DNA of 45,342 bases from Hydrogenophaga sp. (GTDB lineage Bacteria; Pseudomonadota; Gammaproteobacteria; Burkholderiales; Burkholderiaceae_C), in assembly GCA_018993155.1 (NCBI GenBank), contig JAGKSX010000028.1, positions 1 to 45,342 on the forward strand, in the 5' to 3' direction. This document shows, piece by piece, positions 36,292-44,679 of the stretch. Below the pieces are notes generated by a model. It made no database searches. It was not told where the DNA came from and worked only from the letters and a program-made list of their open reading frames with translations. Position numbers and translations under genes: made by a program. Position 1 is the first letter of the stretch. Every line of letters begins with the position of its first letter.

Positions 36292-36312
36292 GTAAGTGGT
36301 TGACAGAGGCAA
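36279..36312. promoter_or_regulatory. Two palindromic TTGAC-N3-GGCAA operators, 21 bp apart
   Basis: On the plus strand TTGACTTTGGCAA (36279-36291) and TTGACAGAGGCAA (36300-36312) share TTGAC-N3-GGCAA. Each is an imperfect palindrome (TTGnC-N3-GnCAA), and their centres are 21 bp apart, two helical turns. They cover the -35 region of the MarR-GNAT promoter and reach to within a few bases of the response-regulator stop codon. MarR-family dimers often bind this type and spacing, so autoregulation is likely. Confidence 0.65.
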
Positions 36313-36313
36313 T

Positions 36314-36700
36314 TCAGCCCTGTTGCAGCATTTCTCGCACGCGCTCCCGGGTGAGCGGCTTCGTGACGAAGCCCTGGATCACCGGCATGCCACTGGCGCG
36401 CAGGCGGTCCTGCGGTGCGTCGGACGAGGTGAGCATCATCACCAGCATGGTGGGTTTGTCCTGCAGCAGCGGCTGGGCCTGGCGCGCGAACTCGAAGCCG
36501 TCCATCTGCGGCATGTTGATGTCGAGAAACAGGCAGGTGGGCGTGGCCAGCGGGTCGCTGCGCAGGAAGTCCAGCGCCTCGGCGCCGCTTTCGAACACCC
36601 GCACCTCGCCGGTGAAGCCGGCGCGGCGGATCATGATCTCGTGGTAGACGTTGTCGGCCTCGTTGTCGTCGACCAGGATGAAACGTTGTGGAATGGTCAT
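36314..36700 (-). CDS. Single-domain response regulator
   Basis: A 128-residue receiver domain with no output domain. The acidic pair D11/D12 (LVDDNEAD), the phosphoacceptor D60 (LFLDINMP), T91 and K114 (VTKPL) are all present. Such proteins relay phosphate to another kinase or act on a protein target. Its ATG overlaps the stop of the histidine kinase gene (ATGA), so they are a pair. Single-domain regulators of this form are frequent with phytochrome or GAF-type kinases. Confidence 0.93.
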   Translation of the reverse strand: MTIPQRFILVDDNEADNVYHEIMIRRAGFTGEVRVFESGAEALDFLRSDPLATPTCLFLDINMPQMDGFEFARQAQPLLQDKPTMLVMMLTSSDAPQDRLRASGMPVIQGFVTKPLTRERVREMLQQG

Positions 36701-38331
36701 GGGGCGCCTCGGGACGGCGTGCCGTGGGGCACCGGCAGGTGCAGCGTGAAACGGCTGCCTTCGCCCGGCACCGACTGGACCGAGAGGTGGCCGCCGTGCA
36801 GTGCCGCGATGCGCCGGCAGATCGGCAAGCCCAGGCCCGAGCCGGCGTGCGTCTTGCGCGGGTGCAGGCGCTTGAACATGTCGAAGATGCTGGCCTGGTG
36901 TTCAGGGGCGATGCCCAGGCCGTTGTCGAGCACGTGGATCTGGTCGAAGCCATGCTCGCGCGTGGCACTCACGCGCACGTGCGGCGGAACGCCAGGCCGC
37001 GCGAACGCCAGGCCGTTGGCCACCAGATTCTGCAGCGCGATGCGAAGCAGGGACGGATCGGCCTGCACGGTGGGCAGGGGGTCGCACTGCAACTGGCCCT
37101 GGGTTTTCGACAGTGCGTCGCCGAGGTCGTCGCCCACCTGGCCGACCAGCACGGTCACGTCCACCGGCCCGCTGTCGAGCGAGTGGCGGTCCAGGCGCAC
37201 GTACTTCAGCAGGCTGTCCAGCAGGCAGGCCATGTGCTGGCCGCCCGTGCGCACGAAGCCCAGGTAGCGCCGGGCTTCGGGCGAGAGCTCGTGCTGGTGG
37301 TCGGCCTCCAGCAGCGAGGTGAAGTTGTTGATGGCGTTGATGGGCTCGCGCAGGTCGTGCGACAGGATGTGGATGAACCGCTCCTGCTCGAGCGTCTTCT
37401 TCTCGAGCTGGACGATGGTTTCGCCGAGCTGGCGTTCCTTGTTCTTGAGTTCCTGGATGTCGCGCCCGCGCATGACCACGCCGCTGACCTTCCCGTCCGC
37501 GCCGCGCACGGGCAGCAGGGCGACCTCCATGTGGCGGTCGCCGGCGACCTTGAAATGCGAGACGCGCTGGTAGATCACGGTCTCGCCGGCCATGGCGCGC
37601 GCCATCTTGGAGCCGACCATGTTGTTGTAGGTCGCCTCACCCAGGCGGTCCTTCACGGCCATGCCGATGACTTCGCTGCGCGTGCTGCCGATGTAGTTCA
37701 GGTAGGTCTGGTTGACATGGCGGTAGACGCCGTCGGCATCGATGTAGGCCTGCAGGTCCAGCCCGGCAGCGGCCATCGCGGTGAGCTCCTCGTGCGCCTG
37801 CTGGGCCTCGTTGGCGGAGCGCCGGGCCTCGAGCTGGCGCGCCCGCTCGTGTTCAAGCAGGGTGGAGACCAAGGCCGAGAGGCGGCTCAGGGCGCTCAGC
37901 TGCACCGAATGCAGCGTTCGCGCCATCTGGTCGATGACGCACACCGTGCCCAGCGCGAAGCCGTCGCTGGTGACGATGGGCGCACCGGCGTAGAAGCGCA
38001 CGTTGGTGGGGCCTGTCACCAGGGGGTTGCACTGGAAACGCATGTCCTGGCTCATGTCCTCGACCACCATGACGTGTCCGGGGTCGAGGATGGCGTGAGA
38101 GCAGAACGCCACCTCGCGCGGGGTTTCGCTCACGTCCACGCCGACGCGGGACTTGAACCACTGGCGATCGCGGTCGACGAGCGTGATCAGCGCCACCGGC
38201 GTGCCGCAGATCACCTGCGCCAGGGCGGAGATGTCGTCAAACGCTTTCTGAGGCAGGGTGTCGAGCACGCCCAGGCCCCGCAATCGGGCCAGGCGTTGTT
38301 CCTCGTTGGGGGGAAAGGGAGCAGTCTGCAT
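36697..38331 (-). CDS. GAF-PAS sensor histidine kinase
   Basis: A soluble sensor kinase of 544 residues. A GAF domain covers about 25-165 and a PAS domain about 180-295 (YIDADGVYRHVNQTYLNYIG). HisKA holds phospho-His H325 in SHDLREPINAINNF. The ATPase domain has N-box NLVANG, G1 DNGLGI (469-474) and G2 GSGLGL (497-502). No membrane helix is seen, so the signal is intracellular. The ATG at 38331 (MQTAPFPPNEEQ) fits; an in-frame extension to 38451 has no family likeness. It is paired with the overlapping response regulator gene. Confidence 0.92.
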   Translation of the reverse strand: MQTAPFPPNEEQRLARLRGLGVLDTLPQKAFDDISALAQVICGTPVALITLVDRDRQWFKSRVGVDVSETPREVAFCSHAILDPGHVMVVEDMSQDMRFQCNPLVTGPTNVRFYAGAPIVTSDGFALGTVCVIDQMARTLHSVQLSALSRLSALVSTLLEHERARQLEARRSANEAQQAHEELTAMAAAGLDLQAYIDADGVYRHVNQTYLNYIGSTRSEVIGMAVKDRLGEATYNNMVGSKMARAMAGETVIYQRVSHFKVAGDRHMEVALLPVRGADGKVSGVVMRGRDIQELKNKERQLGETIVQLEKKTLEQERFIHILSHDLREPINAINNFTSLLEADHQHELSPEARRYLGFVRTGGQHMACLLDSLLKYVRLDRHSLDSGPVDVTVLVGQVGDDLGDALSKTQGQLQCDPLPTVQADPSLLRIALQNLVANGLAFARPGVPPHVRVSATREHGFDQIHVLDNGLGIAPEHQASIFDMFKRLHPRKTHAGSGLGLPICRRIAALHGGHLSVQSVPGEGSRFTLHLPVPHGTPSRGAP

Positions 38332-38549
38332 GCGGGCCGGAACGGGACGGGGACGGAGCGAGGCCCCGATGATTGCATACCAGGCGGGTATATGGCACGC
38401 GCAGGCGCGGCTTACGGCGGTACCCGGAAGTACGGCACGCGATTCCGTCACGTTCCCCCGCCAATTCGCGGCCAGACCAAAAAAACCAGGCGAGTGGCGC
38501 CAGCCTCCAATGGACCCGCGGAACCGGCTTGGCCGGGCCGCCAGGTGCG

Positions 38550-38590
38550 TCCCCCCGGGGGGGAAGACGCCGCAGGCGGCGCAGGGGGCT
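38550..38590. repeat. C/G-flanked hairpin, REP-like intergenic repeat
   Basis: CGCCGC (38568-38573) and GCGGCG (38576-38581) form a stem, flanked outside by CCCCCC (38551-38556) and GGGGG (38584-38588). I recall very similar hairpins between genes in Comamonadaceae genomes (a C-tract, GAAG, GC-rich hairpin, G-tract). This is the only copy I see in the window. It sits 4 bases before the SDR stop codon on the minus strand and may act as terminator or mRNA end for that gene. Confidence 0.4.
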
Positions 38591-38593
38591 TCT

Positions 38594-39337
38594 CTACACC
38601 GACATGCCGCCCGAGACCTCGATCACGGCGCCGTTGATGTAGCTGGCCTCGTCGCTGGCCAGGAAGGCATAGACGTTGGCGATCTCCTCCGGCCGGCCCA
38701 GGCGGTGCAGCGGCACGCGGTGCTCCATCTCGGCGATGACCTTGGCCGGGATGGTGTCCAGGATGGGCGTGGCGATGAAGCCGGGCGCCACCGCGTTCAC
38801 GCGCACGCCCTTGGGGCCGAGTTCGCGACTCCAGGTCTTGGTGAAGCCGATCACGCCGAACTTGCTCGCGGCGTAGTTGGTCTGCCCGAAGTTGCCATAG
38901 ATGCCGACAACCGACGAGGCGTTGAGGATCACGCCGCTGCCTTGCGCGGTCATGGTGTCGGCCACGGCCTGCGCGCAATGGAACACGCCGCGCAGGTTGA
39001 CGTCGATCACGCGGTCGAACTGCTCTGGCGTCATCTTCTGCAGGCGCGCGTCCTGCGTGATGCCGGCGTTGTTCACCAGCACGTCGATGCGGCCGAAGCG
39101 TTCCTTCACCTGGGCCACCACGGCGTCGACCATCTCGCGCTGGGTCACGTCCATCACGAAGCCCAGCGCGGTCGCGCCCAGCGCCTCGCACTGCCGCACG
39201 GCGCTGTCCACCGCGGTCTGTTTCACGTCGCAGACGATGACGGTGGCGCCTTCCTGCGCGAACTTGAGTGCGGTGGCCAGGCCGATGCCTTGCGCCGCAC
39301 CGGTGATGAGGCTGACTTTTCCTGCGAGTCGTTTCAT
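38594..39337 (-). CDS. SDR oxidoreductase, 3-oxoacyl-ACP/CoA reductase-like
   Basis: A short-chain dehydrogenase of 247 residues, related to FabG and PhbB. The coenzyme motif TGAAQGIG (13-20), NNAGIT, and the catalytic S/YxxxK ([19 protein letters not shown]) are present. The C-terminal [16 protein letters not shown] is typical. It could reduce 3-oxoacyl-CoA/ACP, or oxidise a 3-hydroxyacyl group during fatty-acid degradation. It lies after fadJ-like and thiolase genes on the same strand, but a terminator separates it from them. Confidence 0.85.
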   Translation of the reverse strand: MKRLAGKVSLITGAAQGIGLATALKFAQEGATVIVCDVKQTAVDSAVRQCEALGATALGFVMDVTQREMVDAVVAQVKERFGRIDVLVNNAGITQDARLQKMTPEQFDRVIDVNLRGVFHCAQAVADTMTAQGSGVILNASSVVGIYGNFGQTNYAASKFGVIGFTKTWSRELGPKGVRVNAVAPGFIATPILDTIPAKVIAEMEHRVPLHRLGRPEEIANVYAFLASDEASYINGAVIEVSGGMSV

Positions 39338-39360
39338 GGGGAAGAGGGGGGAGGTGGTTC

Positions 39361-39390
39361 AAAAAAACGCCGGCGGGGTGGCCGCCGGCG
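39361..39390 (-). terminator. Intrinsic terminator after the fadJ-like gene
   Basis: Read on the minus strand, CGCCGGCGG (39390-39382) pairs perfectly with CCGCCGGCG (39376-39368) around the loop CCACC, and seven T follow (39367-39361). This is a textbook rho-independent terminator for the thiolase-fadJ transcript, 18 bases after the fadJ stop. The SDR gene downstream must be made by read-through or by its own promoter. Confidence 0.92.
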
Positions 39391-39407
39391 CGTGGGACCG
39401 GGCGTGT

Positions 39408-41561
39408 TCAGTACACCGGCTGGTGCTGGCGGATCGCGTTCTTCGCCGCGTCGTCGAGCGCGAAGCCCGCGCCGTGGCGCGCCGCCAGCTCGGCGCAGCG
39501 GCGCTCGAAGGCCTCGATGCCCATGCCGTAGATGAACTGCAGCGCACCGCCCGTCCAGGCCGGGAAGCCGATGCCGAAGATCGAGCCGATGTTGCCGTCG
39601 TGCACGCTGGTGAGCACGCCTTCGGCCAGGCAGCGCGCGGTCTCCACCGACTGGCGGTAGATCAGGCGGTCCTTGACGTCCTGAAGGTCCCAGGCGGCAC
39701 CGGGCTTCTCGAAGCGCGCCTTGAGCTCGGGCCAGAGCTGCTTCTTCTGGCCCGCGGGGTAGTCATAGAAGCCGCCGCCGGCGGCTCGGCCCGGCCGCTT
39801 GAATTCCTTGACCATGCGCTCGACCAGCAGCTCGCCCGGCGTGGCGGTGTAGCGGCGGCCTTCCTTCTCGAAATCGGCGCGGGTCTGGTCCATCACGTGC
39901 ACCGAGAGCGAAAGCGCGGTCTCATCCAGCACGGCCAGCGGCCCCACCGGCATGCCGGCCTGCATGGCGGCGTTCTCGATCACCGGCGCCGGAATGCCTT
40001 CGCCCAGCATGGCCGCGCCTTCCATCACGAAGGTGCCGAAGGTGCGGCTGGTGTAGAAGCCGCGCGAGTCGTTCACCACGATGGGCAGCTTGCCCAGGGC
40101 CTGCACGTAGTCGAAGGCGCGCGCGATGGTCTCGTCGTCGGTCTCCTTGCCGCGGATGATCTCCACCAGCTTCATCTTGTCCACCGGGCTGAAGAAGTGG
40201 ATGCCGACGAAGCGCTGCGGCCGACTGCTGGCCTGTGCCAGGCCGGAGATGGGCAGGGTGGAGGTGTTGCTCGCGAAGAAGCCGCCAGCGGCCAGCATGG
40301 GCTCGGTTTCCTTGGTGACGGCGGCCTTGACCTCGCGGTTCTCGAACACCGCCTCGATGATCAGGTCGCAGCCCTTGAGGTCGCTCGGGTGGTCGGTGGG
40401 CAGGATGTGGTCGAGCAGCTCGCGCTGGTCGTAGGGGCTCATGCGGCCCTGGTCCACGCGGGTCTGGGTGAGCTTGAAGCTGTAGGACTTGCCGCGCTCG
40501 GCGGTTTCGATGCTCACGTCCTCCAGCACGGTGTGGATGCCCCGGCTGGCTTGCACGTAGGCGATGCCCGCGCCCATCATGCCAGCGCCCAGCACGCCCA
40601 CCTTCTTCGGCTTGTAGCGCGAGATGCCCTTGGGGCGCGACTGGCCGCTTTTGATCGCGTTGAGGTTGAAGAAGAACGTGTTGATCATGTTCTTCGCCAC
40701 CGGGCTCACGATGAGCTTCGCCAGGTAGCGGCTCTCGATGCGCAGCGCGGTGTCGAAGTCCACCATGGCGCCTTCGGCCATGGCGGCGAGCGCCGCCTCG
40801 GGCGCCGGGTAGAGCCCGCGCGTTTTCTGCTTGAGCATGGCCGGCGCCACGGTGAGCATGCCGGCGACCTTGGGGTTGCTCGGCGTGCCGCCGGGAATCT
40901 TGTGGTTCTTGTCGTCCCAGGGCTGGCGCGACTGCGGGTGCGCCGCGATCCAGTCCAGTGCGGCGTTGCGCAGTGCGTGGGCCACGTCGCCCTCGGGCGA
41001 CACGAGCTCATGCACCAGGCCAAGCTCCTGGGCTTCGCGCGGGTTGAACAGCTTGCTCTCCAGGATGTAGGGCTGCGCGCCCATCAGGCCGAGCAGGCGC
41101 ACCATCTTGGTGATGCCGCTGGCGCCGGGAATGAGGCCCAGTGTGATCTCGGGCAGGCCGAGCTGGATCCTGGGGTCGTTCACCGCGATGCGGTGGTGGC
41201 CCACGAGCGCCACTTCCCAGCCACCGCCCAGCGCGGTGCCGTTGATGCAGCTCACCACCGGCACGCCCAGCGTCTCCAGCGTGCGGAAGTTCTTCTTGGT
41301 CTGCTCGATCTCGGCGAACACGCGCGGCGCGTCGCTGGGCTGCAGGCGCATCGTGCCCTTGAGGTCGGCGCCCGCGAAGAAGGTGCTCTTGGCCGAGGCC
41401 AGGATGATGCCCTTGATGTCGGCGCAGTCGCGCATGACCTGCGCCGTGACCTCGGTGAGGTCCTGCTGCCAGTCGGCGCACATGGTGTTGACGGGGGAGC
41501 CTTCCTCGTCGAAGGTGATGGTGGCGATGCCGTCGGCGAGTTCGTAGCGGATGGTTTTCAT
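39408..41561 (-). CDS. fadJ: Multifunctional beta-oxidation protein (FadJ/FadB alpha-type)
   Basis: A bifunctional protein of 717 residues. The N-terminal crotonase domain has the oxyanion-hole segment ASAKSTFFAGADLKG and both catalytic Glu E116 (GGGWEVAL) and E138 (LGLPEITLG). The 3-hydroxyacyl-CoA dehydrogenase domain begins with the NAD motif VGVLGAGMMGAG (321-332) and contains HFFSPVDKMKLVEII. The C-terminal helical domain closes at about 717. It performs hydration and NAD-dependent oxidation in fatty-acid beta-oxidation. fadJ is a best-fit symbol; FadB-like use is equally possible. The thiolase gene precedes it by 3 bases. Confidence 0.93.
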   Translation of the reverse strand: MKTIRYELADGIATITFDEEGSPVNTMCADWQQDLTEVTAQVMRDCADIKGIILASAKSTFFAGADLKGTMRLQPSDAPRVFAEIEQTKKNFRTLETLGVPVVSCINGTALGGGWEVALVGHHRIAVNDPRIQLGLPEITLGLIPGASGITKMVRLLGLMGAQPYILESKLFNPREAQELGLVHELVSPEGDVAHALRNAALDWIAAHPQSRQPWDDKNHKIPGGTPSNPKVAGMLTVAPAMLKQKTRGLYPAPEAALAAMAEGAMVDFDTALRIESRYLAKLIVSPVAKNMINTFFFNLNAIKSGQSRPKGISRYKPKKVGVLGAGMMGAGIAYVQASRGIHTVLEDVSIETAERGKSYSFKLTQTRVDQGRMSPYDQRELLDHILPTDHPSDLKGCDLIIEAVFENREVKAAVTKETEPMLAAGGFFASNTSTLPISGLAQASSRPQRFVGIHFFSPVDKMKLVEIIRGKETDDETIARAFDYVQALGKLPIVVNDSRGFYTSRTFGTFVMEGAAMLGEGIPAPVIENAAMQAGMPVGPLAVLDETALSLSVHVMDQTRADFEKEGRRYTATPGELLVERMVKEFKRPGRAAGGGFYDYPAGQKKQLWPELKARFEKPGAAWDLQDVKDRLIYRQSVETARCLAEGVLTSVHDGNIGSIFGIGFPAWTGGALQFIYGMGIEAFERRCAELAARHGAGFALDDAAKNAIRQHQPVY

Positions 41562-41564
41562 GCC

Positions 41565-42770
<1,206 letters not shown>

Positions 42771-42804
42771 GGTGTCTCCTGGGGGAAGGCGGATGCCGCG
42801 AATC

Positions 42805-42832
42805 AGTATAGACTTTTGCCAAGCATTTGCTT
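42805..42832. promoter_or_regulatory. Divergent promoter with palindrome between thiolase and dehydrogenase genes
   Basis: The 98-bp gap contains AAGCATTTGCTT (42821-42832), a 5-bp inverted repeat with a 2-base centre. On the minus strand TATACT (42810-42805) is a good -10 box for thiolase-fadJ, and the palindrome lies at about its -35 position. TTGCCA at 42816-42821 points to the plus-strand dehydrogenase gene. A repressor of fatty-acid genes (FadR/PsrA-like) could sit here to control both directions. The identity is inferred. Confidence 0.45.
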
Positions 42833-42868
42833 TCTGTAATTCTTCGCCGCAGTCTGATAGGTGACACC

Positions 42869-44032
42869 ATGATCGAACGCACCCTGTTCAACGCCGACCA
42901 CGAGGCCTTTCGCGACAGTTTCCGCAAGTTCGTGGAGAAGGAGGTCGCGCCACACCACGAGGCCTGGGAAGAGCAGGGCTACGTGGACCGCGCGGTCTGG
43001 AGCAAGGCCGGCGAGAACGGTTTTCTCTGCATGACCCTGCCCGAGGCCTACGGTGGCTCGGAGGCTGACAAGCTGTATTCGGTGGTGCAGATGGAGGAGA
43101 TCGCGCGCAGCGGCTTCAGCGGCATCGGTTTCGGCCTGCACAGCGAGATCGTGGCGCCGTACATCCTGCACTACGGCACCGAGGAACAGAAGAAAAAATA
43201 CCTGCCCCGGCTCGCCACGGGCGAGATGGTCGGCGCGATCGCGATGAGCGAGCCCGCCGCCGGCAGCGACCTGCAGGGCGTCAAGAGCACCGCCATCAAG
43301 CAGCCCGACGGCAGCTACCTGCTCAACGGCAGCAAGACCTTCATCACCAACGGCTGGCATGCCGACCTCGTGATCGTGGTCGCCAAGACCGACCCGAGTG
43401 CGGGCGCCAAGGGCACCAGCCTGCTGCTGGTCGAGCGCGGCATGCCGGGGTTCGAGAAAGGCAAGCGCCTGAAGAAGCTGGGCATGAAGGCGCAGGACAC
43501 CTCCGAGCTGTTCTTCGACAACGTGGCGGTGCCGGCCGAGAACCTGCTGGGCGGCCCGGCGATGGAAGGCCGGGGCTTCATCTGCCTCATGGAGCAACTG
43601 CCCTGGGAGCGGCTGCAGATCGCCATCGGCGCGGTGGCGTCGGCGCAGGCCGCGATCGACTGGACGGTGCAGTACACCAGGGACCGCAAGGTCTTCGGCC
43701 AGGCCGTGGCCCAGTACCAGAACACGCGCTACACCCTGGCCGAGCTGCAGACCGAGGTGCAGGTGGCGCGCGTGTTCGTCGACAAGTGCTGCGAGCTCAT
43801 CGTGGACGGCAAGCTCGACACCGCCACCGCGAGCATGGCCAAGTACTGGTGCTCCGACCTGCAGTGCAAGGTGATGGACGAGTGCTTGCAACTGCACGGG
43901 GGCTACGGCTACATGTGGGAATACCCCATCACCCGCGCGTATGCCGACGCGCGCGTGCAGCGCATCTACGGCGGCACGAACGAGATCATGAAAGAGGTGA
44001 TCTCGCGCGGGATGGGGCTGGGCGGGCGCTGA
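42869..44032 (+). CDS. Acyl-CoA dehydrogenase (long-chain/isovaleryl type)
   Basis: A 387-residue FAD enzyme making the 2,3-double bond of acyl-CoA. Domains are complete: [14 protein letters not shown], the middle-domain [18 protein letters not shown], and LHGGYGYM. Before GTNEIM the residue is Gly, as in isovaleryl and long-chain enzymes, and the alternative catalytic Glu is present in LPWERLQIA. So unlike the dehydrogenase at 26948, its active site looks normal. It is divergent from thiolase-fadJ and with them covers a full beta-oxidation cycle. AGGTGA before the ATG supports the start. Confidence 0.93.
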   Translation: MIERTLFNADHEAFRDSFRKFVEKEVAPHHEAWEEQGYVDRAVWSKAGENGFLCMTLPEAYGGSEADKLYSVVQMEEIARSGFSGIGFGLHSEIVAPYILHYGTEEQKKKYLPRLATGEMVGAIAMSEPAAGSDLQGVKSTAIKQPDGSYLLNGSKTFITNGWHADLVIVVAKTDPSAGAKGTSLLLVERGMPGFEKGKRLKKLGMKAQDTSELFFDNVAVPAENLLGGPAMEGRGFICLMEQLPWERLQIAIGAVASAQAAIDWTVQYTRDRKVFGQAVAQYQNTRYTLAELQTEVQVARVFVDKCCELIVDGKLDTATASMAKYWCSDLQCKVMDECLQLHGGYGYMWEYPITRAYADARVQRIYGGTNEIMKEVISRGMGLGGR

Positions 44033-44045
44033 GCCGCAGGCCCTG

Positions 44046-44675
44046 CTAGAGCGAGATCGTCTGCTTCAGCGGGACGCCCTCGGGCGCCTCGTGGTCCGCC
44101 AGCAGCCAGGCGCGGCCGGGGTGGTCGGCGGCGTCCTGCAGCAGCCCGCGCAGGAAGCGGATCGAGGGCGCGTCGAGCGCGGCGAAGGGCTGGTCGATCA
44201 GCGTGAGCGGTGTACCCGACGCGAACGCCGCGGTGAGCCAGACCTTGCGCCGGCTGCCGGTGGAGAGCATGTACATCGGCTTGGCCAGGTGCGGCCCCAG
44301 CCCGAAGCCCTCCGCCAGTTCGGCCATGGCCTCGGCGTCGAAGTTCGGGTAGTGGTGGCTCAGGCTGTCCAGGTAGCCCTTGGCCGCCAGCGCGTCGTGC
44401 GCCTCGGTCTGCGGATCGATCCAGAACACCTGGTGGCGGTAGGCGTCGTGGTGTTCGTCGAGGTGGATGCCGTGGATGACCAGCGAACCGGCGTCGGCGT
44501 TCTGCGCCCCGGCCAGCAACCGCAGCAGCGTGCTCTTGCCGCTGCCGTCGTCGCCACGCACCAGGCTGACGCCGGGCGGGATGTCGAACGACAGCCGATC
44601 GAACAGGGGCGGCTCGGCCCAGCCGAAGCACAGGCCCCTGACCTGCAGGACGGGTTCTTCCGGGTCGGCGTTCAT
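44046..44675 (-). CDS. Orphan ABC ATPase, CcmA-like, with Walker B Glu to Gln
   Basis: A small ABC ATPase of 209 residues. Walker A is GDDGSGKSTLL (41-51). The signature is LSTGSRRKVW (137-146) in place of LSGGQ. Walker B is LTLID161 followed by Q162 where nearly all ABC ATPases have the catalytic Glu. The His switch is D194-H195. The fold resembles CcmA and other small exporter ATPases. With Gln instead of Glu, ATP could be bound but hydrolysed slowly or not at all. No permease gene is nearby. It starts 4 bases after the GspB-like gene, so the two are co-transcribed. Confidence 0.85.
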   Translation of the reverse strand: MNADPEEPVLQVRGLCFGWAEPPLFDRLSFDIPPGVSLVRGDDGSGKSTLLRLLAGAQNADAGSLVIHGIHLDEHHDAYRHQVFWIDPQTEAHDALAAKGYLDSLSHHYPNFDAEAMAELAEGFGLGPHLAKPMYMLSTGSRRKVWLTAAFASGTPLTLIDQPFAALDAPSIRFLRGLLQDAADHPGRAWLLADHEAPEGVPLKQTISL

Positions 44676-44679
44676 GTCG

